From NCBI GenBank assembly GCA_910585595.1, contig CAJUET010000002.1:62001-126000 (forward strand): a stretch of 64,000 nucleotides of DNA, written 5' to 3'. The notes beneath the pieces are model-generated. The model had not been told where the DNA came from. It searched no databases and saw nothing but the letters and a program-made list of their open reading frames with translations. This document shows, in pieces, positions 45,023-54,169 of the stretch (the stretch's first letter is position 1; every line of letters begins with the position of its first letter). This stretch comes from an uncultured Christensenella sp. GTDB taxonomy: Bacteria > Bacillota > Clostridia > Christensenellales > Borkfalkiaceae. Both the position numbers and the translations under genes were made by a program.

Positions 45023-46935
45023 TGACCATTCAGGAATTGGAATCCATCAGAAAGGCGAAGGGCGACCTTATCAAGGTAAGGCGCGTCATTCGTGAAGAGG
45101 GCGAAAAACTCGCTAAAAAAACGGGCTACCGCAAACAGGTGCTCGTGTGCGGCGGTACGGGCTGTACTTCCTCGAAGTCGATGCAGGTCATCGAACAGCT
45201 CGAAAAGTCGCTGAAAGAATTAAAAATAGACGACGTGCTCATCGTGAAAACGGGCTGCTTCGGGCTCTGCTCGTTAGGTCCCATTGTGATCGTGTATCCG
45301 GAGGGTGCGTTCTATTCTCAGATGACCCCCGAACACGTTAAGACGGTCGCGGAAAAGCACCTTGTCAAGGGCGGCGAAATCGTAAAGGAACTCCTTTATC
45401 AGGGTACCGTAATGAAAGACGGTTCGATCATTCCCTTTGCGGAGACCCCTTTCTATAAAAAGCAACTCCGTATCGCCCTTCGTAATTGCGGCGTTATCGC
45501 GCCCGAGGACATCGAAGAAGCGATCGCGGCGGGCGACTATGAAGCGCTTGAAAAAGTGCTCACGAGCATGACGCCCGACGACGTTATCAATGAAATGCTC
45601 GCTTCGGGCTTGCGCGGCAGAGGCGGCGCGGGCTTCCCCACCGGCAGAAAGTGGGCGTTTGCAAAGGCTTCCGCAGGCGATATCAAATACGTCTGCTGCA
45701 ATGCCGACGAGGGCGACCCCGGCGCATTCATGGATCGTTCGGTTTTGGAGGGAGACCCCCACTGCGTGATCGAAGCAATGACGATCGCGGGCTATGCGAT
45801 CGGCGCTCATCAAGGTTACGTCTACGTTCGTGCGGAATACCCCATTGCCGTTCAGCGTTTGAAGATCGCGATCGATCAGGCGCACGAGAGAGGCTTGCTC
45901 GGCGATAACATCTTGGGACTCGGATTCGACTTCGATATCGAAGTCCGTCTCGGCGCGGGCGCATTCGTCTGCGGCGAGGAAACCGCGCTCATGACTTCGA
46001 TCGAGGGACACAGAGGCGAACCCCGTCCCCGTCCCCCCTTCCCCGCGGTCAAGGGTTTGTTCGGCAAGCCCACCATTCTCAATAACGTTGAAACCTGGGC
46101 AAACGTCAACCCCATCATTACGAAGGGCGCGAAGTGGTTCTCCGAGATCGGTACGGAAACCTCAAAGGGCACGAAGGTATTCGCGCTCGGCGGAAACATT
46201 ACGAACGTGGGTCTTGTGGAAGTTCCCATGGGAACGACGCTCCGTGAGATCGTAGAGGAGATCGGCGGCGGCATTCCGAACGGAAAGAAATTCAAGGCGG
46301 CTCAGACGGGCGGTCCTTCGGGCGGCTGTATTCCCGCGCAGTGCATCGATACCCCCATCGACTACGACAGCCTTATCTCGATCGGCTCCATGATGGGTTC
46401 GGGCGGTATGATCATTCTCGACGACAGCAACTGCATGGTCGATATTTCCAAATTCTATCTTGAATTCACTGCGGACGAATCCTGCGGAAAATGCACTCCC
46501 TGCCGTATCGGCACCAAAAGGCTGTTGCAGCTTTTGACGAAGATCACGGAAGGCAAGGGCGAACCCGAAGATATTCAGAAGATCGAAGAGCTTGCTTCGC
46601 ACATGAAGTCCTCTTCCCTCTGCGCCCTCGGACAGAGCGCGCCCAACCCCGTGCTCTCCACGATGCGCTATTTCCGCAACGAATATGAAGAACATATTAA
46701 CGAAAAGAAATGCGCCGCAGGCGTGTGCAAGGCGATGCTCAACTACACGATCGACAAAGACAAGTGTATCGGATGCGGTCTTTGCGCAAAGAACTGCCCT
46801 GTGAACGCCATTTCCAAGACTGACTACGTTGCCGCAGGGCACAAACTTCCCTCCATGGCAATCGACAGCGCGAAATGTATCAAGTGCGGCGCGTGCCTTG
46901 CAAACTGCAAGTTCCACGCGATCGAGAGAAAGTGA
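45022..46935 (+). CDS. hydB: Electron-bifurcating hydrogenase subunit B (NuoF-like flavoprotein)
   Basis: This 637-residue subunit carries an N-terminal [2Fe-2S] thioredoxin-like domain (CGGTGCTSSKS…CFGLCSLG), the NADH/FMN domain with GRGGAGFPTGRKW and YVCCNADEGDPGAF, and a SLBB-like domain. A [4Fe-4S] site ESCGKCTPCRIG and a C-terminal ferredoxin domain with CIGCGLCAKNCP and CIKCGACLANCK follow. It oxidises or reduces NAD(P)H and ferredoxin in the trimeric complex. The layout matches Thermotoga/Acetobacterium-type HydB. The true substrate pair and bifurcation are inferred from the gene set. Confidence 0.94.
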   Translation: MTIQELESIRKAKGDLIKVRRVIREEGEKLAKKTGYRKQVLVCGGTGCTSSKSMQVIEQLEKSLKELKIDDVLIVKTGCFGLCSLGPIVIVYPEGAFYSQMTPEHVKTVAEKHLVKGGEIVKELLYQGTVMKDGSIIPFAETPFYKKQLRIALRNCGVIAPEDIEEAIAAGDYEALEKVLTSMTPDDVINEMLASGLRGRGGAGFPTGRKWAFAKASAGDIKYVCCNADEGDPGAFMDRSVLEGDPHCVIEAMTIAGYAIGAHQGYVYVRAEYPIAVQRLKIAIDQAHERGLLGDNILGLGFDFDIEVRLGAGAFVCGEETALMTSIEGHRGEPRPRPPFPAVKGLFGKPTILNNVETWANVNPIITKGAKWFSEIGTETSKGTKVFALGGNITNVGLVEVPMGTTLREIVEEIGGGIPNGKKFKAAQTGGPSGGCIPAQCIDTPIDYDSLISIGSMMGSGGMIILDDSNCMVDISKFYLEFTADESCGKCTPCRIGTKRLLQLLTKITEGKGEPEDIQKIEELASHMKSSSLCALGQSAPNPVLSTMRYFRNEYEEHINEKKCAAGVCKAMLNYTIDKDKCIGCGLCAKNCPVNAISKTDYVAAGHKLPSMAIDSAKCIKCGACLANCKFHAIERK

Positions 46936-46946
46936 GGTAAACGACA

Positions 46947-48671
46947 ATGGCGAAAAATATCAATCTGAAAATCAACAATATTCCCGTCACCGTTCCCGAA
47001 GGAACGACGATCTTGGAAGCGGCAAGACTTGCTCACATCGAAATTCCCACACTCTGCTATCTGAAAGACGTAAACTGCGTCGGCTCCTGCCGTATGTGCC
47101 TTGTAGAAGCTACGGGCGCGCGCGGTCTGGTCGCGGCGTGCGTTTACCCCGTCGCGGAGGGCATGGAAGTGAGAACCAACACCGAGAAGTGCCGCCAAAG
47201 CCGCAAAATGACTTTGGAACTTCTCCTCTCCAAGCATAAGAAAAAATGCCTTTCCTGCGAGAGAAACCACAACTGCGAATTGCAGAAACTCTCCTTGGGC
47301 TACGGCGTGGACGAGGATCGTTTCCAGGGCGAGAACTACGTTCTTCCCATCGACGACGCCGCTCCCGCAGTCGTCCGCGACAACGATAAGTGCATCAGCT
47401 GCTCCCGTTGCGTTGCCGCCTGCGAAAAACAGCATGTAAACGCGATCGGGCACATCGGAAGAGGTTTCAGCGTGCACATCGGCAGCGCGTTCGATATGCC
47501 CCTTAAAGATTCCGTCTGCGTAGGCTGTGGTCAGTGTATCGTCGCCTGTCCCGTCGGTGCGCTCTCCGAACGTTCGACGGTCGACGAAGTGTGGTCGGCG
47601 ATCTCCGATCCCACAAAAGAAGTCGTATTCTTCACGGCTCCCTCCGTACGCGCAACGCTCGGCGAAGCGTTCGATTTACCCGTCGGCACGAACGTCGAGG
47701 GTAAAATGGTTGCGGCGATCCGCCGCCTCGGTCCCGATCACGTTTTCAACATGGACGTAACCGCAGACCTCACGATCATGGAAGAGGCAAGCGAACTAAT
47801 TAACCGTATCAAGACGGGAAAGCCCATGCCCATGTTCACTTCCTGCTGCCCCGGTTGGGTCAAATTCGTAGAGAAGAAACATCCCGAAATGATCCCCCAC
47901 CTCTCCACCTGCAAATCGCCTCAGCAAATGTTCGGCGCACTCTTAAAGAGCTACTGGTGCGAGAAAAACGGAATCGATCCAAAAAACCTTTACGTCGTAT
48001 CCGTCATTCCCTGCACGGCGAAAAAGAACGAGTGCAAGCGCGAAGAGATGATCGATGATGTAGACGCTGCAATCACGACGCGCGAGCTTGCACGCATGTT
48101 CAAGACTGCCGGAATCAAGTTTACGGAGCTTCCCGACGAACAGTTCGACAATCCCTTCGCTACGGCGACGGGCGGCGGCGCGATCTTCGGCGCGACGGGC
48201 GGCGTTATGGAAGCGGCACTCAGAACGGCGGCGCACATGATGGACGGAAACTTCCAAGTACTCGACTTCTTTGCGGTACGCGGCACGCAGGGCATTAAAG
48301 AGGCAACTTACCTCGTAGCGGGCAACACCGTGAGAGTTGCGGTCGCGTCCGGTCTTGCAAATGCCGAAACGATTATTAAACAGATCAAATCGGGCGAAAA
48401 GCAGTACGACTTTATCGAGATCATGGCTTGTCCCGGCGGTTGCGTAAACGGCGGCGGACAGCCCACCCTCTCCGACAGCGTGCGCAACAGCGTAGAACTC
48501 AAAGAGGCAAGAGCGCAAGCTCTGTACGCAGCGGACGTGAACAATTCCCTTCGCCGCAGTGCGGACTCCCCCGTCATGGACGTGATCTACGACGACTACC
48601 TGCAATTCCCCAACAGCTCCAAAGCTCACAAAATTTTACACACGAGCTACAAGGCAGACAAGAAGATTTAA
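46947..48671 (+). CDS. hydA: [FeFe] hydrogenase catalytic subunit
   Basis: At 574 residues it is the same length class as the clostridial CpI enzyme. It has an N-terminal [2Fe-2S] domain (CVGSCRMC), the His-type [4Fe-4S] region (C101, C104, C110), two ferredoxin [4Fe-4S] sites (CISCSRCVAAC, CVGCGQCIVAC), then the H-cluster motifs TSCCPGW (298-304), IPCTAKK (354-360; I replaces the usual M) and MACPGGC (493-499). The proton-relay cysteine of TSCCP is kept. It produces or consumes H2 and is oxygen sensitive, so the host is anaerobic. Maturases HydE, HydF and HydG are not in this window. Confidence 0.96.
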   Translation: MAKNINLKINNIPVTVPEGTTILEAARLAHIEIPTLCYLKDVNCVGSCRMCLVEATGARGLVAACVYPVAEGMEVRTNTEKCRQSRKMTLELLLSKHKKKCLSCERNHNCELQKLSLGYGVDEDRFQGENYVLPIDDAAPAVVRDNDKCISCSRCVAACEKQHVNAIGHIGRGFSVHIGSAFDMPLKDSVCVGCGQCIVACPVGALSERSTVDEVWSAISDPTKEVVFFTAPSVRATLGEAFDLPVGTNVEGKMVAAIRRLGPDHVFNMDVTADLTIMEEASELINRIKTGKPMPMFTSCCPGWVKFVEKKHPEMIPHLSTCKSPQQMFGALLKSYWCEKNGIDPKNLYVVSVIPCTAKKNECKREEMIDDVDAAITTRELARMFKTAGIKFTELPDEQFDNPFATATGGGAIFGATGGVMEAALRTAAHMMDGNFQVLDFFAVRGTQGIKEATYLVAGNTVRVAVASGLANAETIIKQIKSGEKQYDFIEIMACPGGCVNGGGQPTLSDSVRNSVELKEARAQALYAADVNNSLRRSADSPVMDVIYDDYLQFPNSSKAHKILHTSYKADKKI

Positions 48672-48686
48672 GTCTTCCGAAAATTT

Positions 48687-48722
48687 ACGCACGCGCGGAA
48701 ATCTCCGCGCGTGCGTTTTTTT
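48687..48722 (+). terminator. Terminator of hydCBA
   Basis: ACGCACGCGCGGA, loop AATC, TCCGCGCGTGCGT followed by a T-run, 16 bases after the hydA stop. Confidence 0.92.
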
Positions 48723-48809
48723 AGCCTTTACATGCACTTCCAAATCAGGCGCATTGCAAACGAATTAAAGCGACGTGATCAGAGTATCTGCAAATCCGTA
48801 GCCGTCCGT

Positions 48810-48838
48810 TTGACTTTTTTATTCCTTTTGAATATAAT
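48810..48838 (+). promoter_or_regulatory. promoter of the DMT permease gene
   Basis: TTGACT (48810-48815), a 17-base spacer, TATAAT (48833-48838); +1 near 48845, three bases before the ATG. Confidence 0.85.
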
Positions 48839-48847
48839 GTTTTGGAT

Positions 48848-49774
48848 ATGCAAAAAGAAATAAAGAAAAAAATATTCGGAATCCTGTTTATTCTAGGAGC
48901 GGCGCTGTCGTTTGCTCTTATGAACCTTTTCGTCAACATAGCAGGAGAACTCCCGCTCATGCAAAAGGTGTTTTTCCGAAATTTTTTTGCCACGATCATC
49001 GTATTTTTTACGCTACTGTTTTCCAAACAGAAATTCCGCATTCACGATAAAAGCTGTATTCTGTGGCTCTTTCTGAGAGCCGGAATCGGTTTTTTAGGCG
49101 TAATTCTCAACTTTTATGCAATCGACCATATCGGCAGTATTTCCGACGCATCGATCCTGAACAAGCTTTCCCCTTTCTTTGCAATATTCTTTTCGGTTTT
49201 TCTCATGAAGGAAAAACCCTCCATACCAGAAATTATCTTCGTACTGATCGCGTTTGCAGGCGCGATGCTCGTCGTTAATCCCCGCTTCGACATGAAAATC
49301 ATTCCCGCGCTCTCGGGATTTTTAAGCGGCGCGTGCGCGGGCTTCGCCTATACCTGCGTTCGGGTGCTCGGCAAAAAAGGAGAGCGGAACGATATGATTA
49401 TCTTCTTTTTTTCGGCGTTCTCCACGCTTGTATCCCTGCCGTTTATGATTATTTATTATGTGCCCATGACGGGAATACAATGGCTCTATATGCTGCTTGC
49501 GGGGCTTTCGGCGGCAGGCGGACAGTTCTTTATCACCGCCGCCTATAAGCAAGCTCCCGCCAAGGAAATCGCCGTATTCGATTACGCACAGGTGCTCTTT
49601 GCGGCAATTCTCGGCTTCCTGTTCCTGAACCAAATTCCCAAAACGCTGAGCATTATCGGCTATGTAGTCATCATAGGCGCGGCTGTCGGAAATTTTATAT
49701 ACCGACTTGAAAAGAGCAAACGCGAAGCACGCAAAAACGAGCTTTCGCAAAAAAATAATATAAAAAGCGGATAA
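48848..49774 (+). CDS. EamA/DMT-family transporter
   Basis: This 308-residue membrane protein has ten predicted helices in two EamA halves (about 10-140 and 155-285). Characteristic stretches are GAALSFALMNLFVNI, SILNKLSPFFAIFF and YAQVLFAAILGFLFLNQ. The family exports metabolites or amino acids; the substrate is unknown. The C-terminus is basic and cytoplasmic. The ATG at 48848 is preferred to a TTG two codons earlier, which would lie upstream of the predicted +1. No ribosome-binding site; predicted leaderless. Confidence 0.88.
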   Translation: MQKEIKKKIFGILFILGAALSFALMNLFVNIAGELPLMQKVFFRNFFATIIVFFTLLFSKQKFRIHDKSCILWLFLRAGIGFLGVILNFYAIDHIGSISDASILNKLSPFFAIFFSVFLMKEKPSIPEIIFVLIAFAGAMLVVNPRFDMKIIPALSGFLSGACAGFAYTCVRVLGKKGERNDMIIFFFSAFSTLVSLPFMIIYYVPMTGIQWLYMLLAGLSAAGGQFFITAAYKQAPAKEIAVFDYAQVLFAAILGFLFLNQIPKTLSIIGYVVIIGAAVGNFIYRLEKSKREARKNELSQKNNIKSG

Positions 49775-49790
49775 ATTTCTTCCTTGCGCG

Positions 49791-49819
49791 TTGCTTTTTT
49801 ATAAAGATTATGCTAAGAT
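49791..49819 (+). promoter_or_regulatory. promoter of the LPG-synthase-like gene
   Basis: TTGCTT (49791-49796), a 17-base spacer, TAAGAT (49814-49819); +1 near 49826, seven bases before the ATG at 49833. Confidence 0.65.
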
Positions 49820-49832
49820 GTATTTGTATATT

Positions 49833-51227
49833 ATGGAAGAAAATCAAAACGAACAGATCACTCCCGAAGAAAACGTTCCCTCTGCCGAGACGGACAAGCC
49901 CGTTCCGCCTGACGAAAGCGTAAGTGCGGAAGCAGTAACGGCGACCGAACAGAGCGAAGAATCAGAGGAAGCACGGGATAAAAGAGAATCGGAAGAGTTG
50001 GAAACTGCAACGGACGGCAAAGAATTTGCCGCCCGCTATCAGTCTGCAAAAGAACGCGATCTTGAAAGGCTCTCCAAAGAAATGGAAAGCCGCGCCTCCA
50101 ACAATACGAAAAAGAAAAAGTGGAAAACCGCTGTTAAGACGATCGCTATGATTTTATTGATCGGTCTTTCGATCGGAATCATGTTCGGTCTCGGCAGTTA
50201 TGTGGGCGACGGACAAAAAGGCTTTGTCGAAATGCTGAAAACCACTTTCAGTTGGAAATATTTTTTAGCGCTTGTTGCAGCCGTTATCTGTTTCATCGTA
50301 TTCGAAAGTTTAAAGTACTCCTACCTTTTAAAAATTTCCATCGGTAAATGGCGTTTGAAAAACTCCGTTAAAACCATGTTCCTCGGAAAATACTACGACG
50401 GGATCACCCCCTTAGGCACGGGCGGACAACCCTTTCAGATCTACTATCTGCACAAGCGGAACGTTCCCGCAGGCGTTGCGACAGCCGTTCCTCTTGTCAA
50501 ATATATTGTGTCTACTTTCGCGTTCGGCATTATATGTGCTGTTTTCCTCGGCTTGGCGCCCGGTTATTTCAAAAACAACACCACGGTATCGAATGCGCTT
50601 TCCATCAGCTTTATCGTAATTGCTTGGGTATCTCTGTTTTTCAACCTTCTGATTCCGACAATCATGGTATTGCTTTCTACCTTTCCCAAAGTCGGTAAAA
50701 AGATTATCGTTTGGATCGTAAAGGTGCTGCATAAAATACACATCGTCAAGCACAAGTACCCCGTCATGAAAAAATACGTGTACGAAGTGACGGAATACCG
50801 AAACGCATTAAAACTGCTTATTAAAAAGTGGTATATGCTGATACCTTTGATTCTGATTTCCATCCTGGAAACCTTGCTCTATCTTTCTTTGCCCTTCTTT
50901 GCAGTAATCGCCATTTCGGGAGCCGCCCCGACGGCAGAACTATTGATACAGATATGGTGTCTTACCGCAATGTCCTTCTATGCCGCTTCCCTTGTGCCGA
51001 CCCCCGGCAACAGCGGCGCGCTCGAAACGGCGTCCACTTTGATTTTTGCCACGGTCGCAGTCGAAGGAATCAGCTCGGTCATCGGTTGGGTGGTATTCAC
51101 TTGGAGATTCGCCAATTTCTATCTGTACATCGCCGTAGGCGTATGTATGAGCGTATTCTCCATGATCCGCGACGCCGTCCGCGCCAAACGCGCCCGTAAA
51201 AAACAAAGCGAAACCGAAACCAAATAA
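49833..51227 (+). CDS. Lysylphosphatidylglycerol synthase TM-domain / flippase-like protein
   Basis: This 464-residue protein has a 95-residue acidic cytoplasmic N-terminus (many Glu) and then about eight membrane segments matching the LPG_synthase_TM (UPF0104) family, including GKYYDGITPLGTGGQPFQIYYL and VPTPGNSGALE. It lacks the C-terminal aminoacyl-transferase domain of MprF, so it is more likely a lipid or polyprenyl-lipid flippase component than a lysyl transferase. The long acidic head is unusual. ATG 49833 is chosen because an upstream ATG at 49818 overlaps the -10 box. There is no ribosome-binding site. Confidence 0.8.
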   Translation: MEENQNEQITPEENVPSAETDKPVPPDESVSAEAVTATEQSEESEEARDKRESEELETATDGKEFAARYQSAKERDLERLSKEMESRASNNTKKKKWKTAVKTIAMILLIGLSIGIMFGLGSYVGDGQKGFVEMLKTTFSWKYFLALVAAVICFIVFESLKYSYLLKISIGKWRLKNSVKTMFLGKYYDGITPLGTGGQPFQIYYLHKRNVPAGVATAVPLVKYIVSTFAFGIICAVFLGLAPGYFKNNTTVSNALSISFIVIAWVSLFFNLLIPTIMVLLSTFPKVGKKIIVWIVKVLHKIHIVKHKYPVMKKYVYEVTEYRNALKLLIKKWYMLIPLILISILETLLYLSLPFFAVIAISGAAPTAELLIQIWCLTAMSFYAASLVPTPGNSGALETASTLIFATVAVEGISSVIGWVVFTWRFANFYLYIAVGVCMSVFSMIRDAVRAKRARKKQSETETK

Positions 51228-51252
51228 GAGAGACTTCCGTCTCTCTTTTTTA
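51226..51252. terminator. Bidirectional terminator
   Basis: AAGAGAGAC, loop TTCC, GTCTCTCTT and a T-run; it lies between the convergent LPG-like and YfcE-like genes. Confidence 0.85.
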
Positions 51253-51717
51253 TAGTAAACTCACGATCGTTGCCGTGGGTTTTTTATTATGTACGATCAG
51301 ATAACAATAGCTTGGCTCGGTATACGAGCCTGCAGATCCGGGATTGATGCACAAAATGCCGTCCGCCTCCTCAATCGCGGCGCGGTGCGTATGCCCGTAA
51401 AGCGCAATCTCGCAGCCAAGTTCCTTAGCACGCGCCGCCAGACGGGAAAGCCCGCTCTTGACCCCGTACTTATGCCCGTGACAGCACAGGACCGAAAGCC
51501 CCTCCGCCTCGATCACACACTCGTCCTCTCCGCCGCCCACGTCGCAATTTCCTTTGATCAAATACGTTTTTTCAGGAAACGTCCGCATAATTTCGCGAAA
51601 GTCCCCCACACCGTCACCGAGGTGAATCAAATAATCGTTCTCTCCCGTAAGCGGTGTGATTTTATCAATTGCTTTTCTTCTTCCGTGCGAGTCGGAAACA
51701 ATCAAGAAGGTTTTCAC
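51250..51717 (-). CDS. YfcE/MJ0936-family metallophosphoesterase
   Basis: This 155-residue calcineurin-like phosphodiesterase has the metal motifs SDSHG (8-12), GDGVGD, GNCDV, CHGHKYG and YGHTHRA. Characterised relatives hydrolyse phosphodiesters, but the natural substrate is unclear. It begins at a GTG that overlaps the rdgB stop by 4 bases (GTGA), with AAGGAGG at the end of rdgB, so the two are coupled. The rdgB-yfcE pairing is common in Firmicutes. Confidence 0.9.
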   Translation of the reverse strand: MKTFLIVSDSHGRRKAIDKITPLTGENDYLIHLGDGVGDFREIMRTFPEKTYLIKGNCDVGGGEDECVIEAEGLSVLCCHGHKYGVKSGLSRLAARAKELGCEIALYGHTHRAAIEEADGILCINPGSAGSYTEPSYCYLIVHNKKPTATIVSLL

Positions 51718-52295
51718 AGCTCCTCCTTTAAAACGTCCAAAAGCTGTGCAAGCGCTCTTCCTCTGTGAGAAACGGAATTCTTTTCCTCGTCGGAAGCCTC
51801 GGCAAAGCTCTTTTTTAAATCATCGCTGAAAAACAGGCTATCGTACCCGAATCCATTCTGCCCGCGTTCCTCTTCCAATATGCTGCCGAAGGTTTTTCCG
51901 ATTGCGGAATACTTTTTGCCGTCGGGAAACACGAGCGCAACGGCGCAGGTAAAGCTGGCGGATCTATCTGACACGCCCGTCATATTTTTTAATAAAAGCT
52001 CTCTGTTTTCGGCGCTGCCGCCGCCCGAATAGCGCGCGCTGTAAATGCCCGGCGCGCCGCCCAAAGCATCTACCGTAAGTCCGCTGTCGTCTGCAAGCGC
52101 CGCACGTCCCGTCTTTTTAACGACCGCCTGCGCCTTTAAAAATGCGTTTGCGAGAAAGGTTTCCCCCGTCTCTTCCACTTCCTCAAAAAAACCCGCTTCC
52201 TTGGCGGAAATCACAGTATAGCCTTTAAGAATCTCTCTTATCTCTTTTAATTTATGTTCGTTGCCTGTTGCGGCAACGATAACGTTCTCACTCAT
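51714..52295 (-). CDS. rdgB: XTP/dITP diphosphatase (RdgB/HAM1)
   Basis: This 193-residue house-cleaning nucleotidase removes deaminated purine triphosphates. Signatures are VAATGNEHKLKEI at the N-terminus, LADDSGL, YSARYSG, FGYDSLF and SHRGRAL. The ATG at 52295 has GAGGAG, which overlaps the stop region of the adenine deaminase gene. Its grouping with adenine deaminase suggests a purine maintenance unit. Confidence 0.93.
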   Translation of the reverse strand: MSENVIVAATGNEHKLKEIREILKGYTVISAKEAGFFEEVEETGETFLANAFLKAQAVVKKTGRAALADDSGLTVDALGGAPGIYSARYSGGGSAENRELLLKNMTGVSDRSASFTCAVALVFPDGKKYSAIGKTFGSILEEERGQNGFGYDSLFFSDDLKKSFAEASDEEKNSVSHRGRALAQLLDVLKEEL

Positions 52296-52297
52296 AT

Positions 52298-54022
52298 TCA
52301 CTCCTCGCATTTTACGGAAACGATTTTGAATTGATTCACGTCCACAAGTCCCTTATCTGTGAGACGCAGTTCGGGAATGACCGCAAGCGATAAGAACACA
52401 AGCGACATAAAAGGTTCTATCCCATCTTCGATCCCCATTCTCCGCGCGTGCGCGGTGATTTCCTCTGTCTCCCTTATGACCTCTTCGTAAGACTTGCCCG
52501 ACATAAGCCCCGCAATATCGAGGGCAAACGCCCTTTCGAATTTGCCGTTCACGATCGCCATACCGCCGCCCGCCTCTTTAAGAAGCATTGCAACGCGCGC
52601 CATTGCCTCGTTATCATCGCCTGCTATAATAAGATTATGACTGTCGTGCGCAACACTTATGCCGAGCGCACCCCCGCAGATCCCGTATCCCTTCAAAAGG
52701 CACTTGCCCGTATTTCCGCTTGCGAAATGCCGTTCGATGACGGCAAGTTTACAAACGCCTTTCGGTAAAATCACATCGCCGTCTTTGCCTGTAACGCTTA
52801 CAATTTCCTCTTCCGTCATAATCCCGTTCGGCTTTACGCGCACGACACGAACATTTCCCGAAAGGTCGAATTTAAAATCGTCCGCCCTGACCTCTTTGAT
52901 TTTGACCGTGCCCATGACGTCTTTGCTCGAATAGCGTTCTGCGGAAAAGAGCGCTTTATCTCCTTCCGCAACGAGTACGCCGCGCTTGAATACCGCTAAA
53001 ACGCGGAACTCCTTCAAGTTCTCCACGATCGCGATGTCCGCGTCGTAAGAGGGCGCAATCGCACCTTTATCCTTTAAGCCGTAGCACTCCGCCGTGTTGA
53101 GGGTGGCGCACGCAATCGCCCAAGGCGCCGGCACGCCCATACGGACAAGTCTTGAAAGCGCATCGTCTATTTCGCCGTGGGTCCTTAAATCGTAGGCGTT
53201 GCGGTCATCCGAACACAGAATAAAACGGCGATAGTTATATGCATTCATTGCCTTGGCATTCTCTTCGATATTGTGCGCGGAAGAACCGTTGCGAAGCTGC
53301 ACATAGAGCCCGCGTTTAAGCTTTTCGCGGCAGTCGTCCGAATTCACGCATTCGTGATCGGTTTTGATCCCCGCCGTCGCATATGCATTAAGAGCGTTGC
53401 CCGAAAGCGCAGGCGCATGACCGTCAATCATTTTTCCCTGCAAAACTGCCGCGCCGATTTTTTGAAGAGCCTCTTCGTCCGCGCCGATAACGGCGGGATA
53501 ATTCATGAATTCGCCCAGTCCGTAAAACAGCTCGCGCCCAATTTCCCGCTCCGTCTCTCTGCCGTTGAGTACCGCTCCGCTTGTCTCAAAGGGACTTGCC
53601 GGCACGCAGGACGGAAGCTGCAGACACACATCCAAAGGATTCACGCCACGATAACGAACGTGCGCAAACGCCTCTTTCATGTATTCCGCGCCTGCGATTC
53701 CGCATACGTTCACGATCTCGTGCGGATCGGCTACAATCACGCCCGTGCCGTGTCTTACGGAAAGGAGCGCAAATTCTTCGGGCGAAAGCATGGAACTTTC
53801 GACGTGGATATGCGCGTCGATAAAGGACGGCAACGCATACGCGCCCTTCGCGTTATAAATCTCATCCGCCTCGTATCCGCTTCCAACCCCCACGATTTTG
53901 CCTTTCTTAACGGCAATATCGCCCTCTTCGGTTTCCCCCGTAAATACGTTGAACACCTTTGCGCCCTTAATGACGAGGTCGCATTTTTCCCGCTTCATAG
54001 CGGCATCTATCAGCGTTTTCAT
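52298..54022 (-). CDS. ade: Adenine deaminase
   Basis: This 574-residue amidohydrolase converts adenine to hypoxanthine and ammonia. It shows the metal-binding DAHIHVESSM after the N-terminal beta domain, then ADPHEIVNVCG, DGHAPALSG, DHECV, CSDDRNAYDL and the C-terminal adenine deaminase domain with HDSHNLIIAG. The length is typical (about 570-600). There is no ribosome-binding site; a strong promoter puts +1 one base before the ATG, so the mRNA is predicted leaderless. rdgB and the phosphoesterase gene follow with overlaps, so the three form one operon. Confidence 0.95.
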   Translation of the reverse strand: MKTLIDAAMKREKCDLVIKGAKVFNVFTGETEEGDIAVKKGKIVGVGSGYEADEIYNAKGAYALPSFIDAHIHVESSMLSPEEFALLSVRHGTGVIVADPHEIVNVCGIAGAEYMKEAFAHVRYRGVNPLDVCLQLPSCVPASPFETSGAVLNGRETEREIGRELFYGLGEFMNYPAVIGADEEALQKIGAAVLQGKMIDGHAPALSGNALNAYATAGIKTDHECVNSDDCREKLKRGLYVQLRNGSSAHNIEENAKAMNAYNYRRFILCSDDRNAYDLRTHGEIDDALSRLVRMGVPAPWAIACATLNTAECYGLKDKGAIAPSYDADIAIVENLKEFRVLAVFKRGVLVAEGDKALFSAERYSSKDVMGTVKIKEVRADDFKFDLSGNVRVVRVKPNGIMTEEEIVSVTGKDGDVILPKGVCKLAVIERHFASGNTGKCLLKGYGICGGALGISVAHDSHNLIIAGDDNEAMARVAMLLKEAGGGMAIVNGKFERAFALDIAGLMSGKSYEEVIRETEEITAHARRMGIEDGIEPFMSLVFLSLAVIPELRLTDKGLVDVNQFKIVSVKCEE

Positions 54023-54029
54023 AAATCAG

Positions 54030-54058
54030 ATTATAACATAAAAGCGACCCGATTACAA
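54030..54058 (-). promoter_or_regulatory. promoter of ade-rdgB-yfcE
   Basis: TTGTAA (54058-54053), a 17-base spacer, TATAAT (54035-54030) on the minus strand; +1 near 54023, one base before the ade ATG at 54022. Confidence 0.85.
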
Positions 54059-54105
54059 GCCGCTTTTACGATATTTTTTCCTGCGGACTTTCTCCGCTCT
54101 CTTTA

Positions 54106-54162
54106 TTATAATTTTTCCGCCGACTTTCTCATATCTCCACTCTGCAAATATAAATCTTTCAT
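54106..54162 (-). CDS. Possible 18-residue small ORF after cadA
   Basis: The minus strand reads ATG at 54162 preceded by GAGG (AGAGGAATT ATG), encoding MKDLYLQSGDMRKSAEKL and ending at TAA 54106. It starts 7 bases after the metal ATPase stop. It is too short to recognise, and the ribosome-binding site is the only positive sign. It may be chance. Confidence 0.2.
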   Translation of the reverse strand: MKDLYLQSGDMRKSAEKL

Positions 54163-54169
54163 AATTCCT

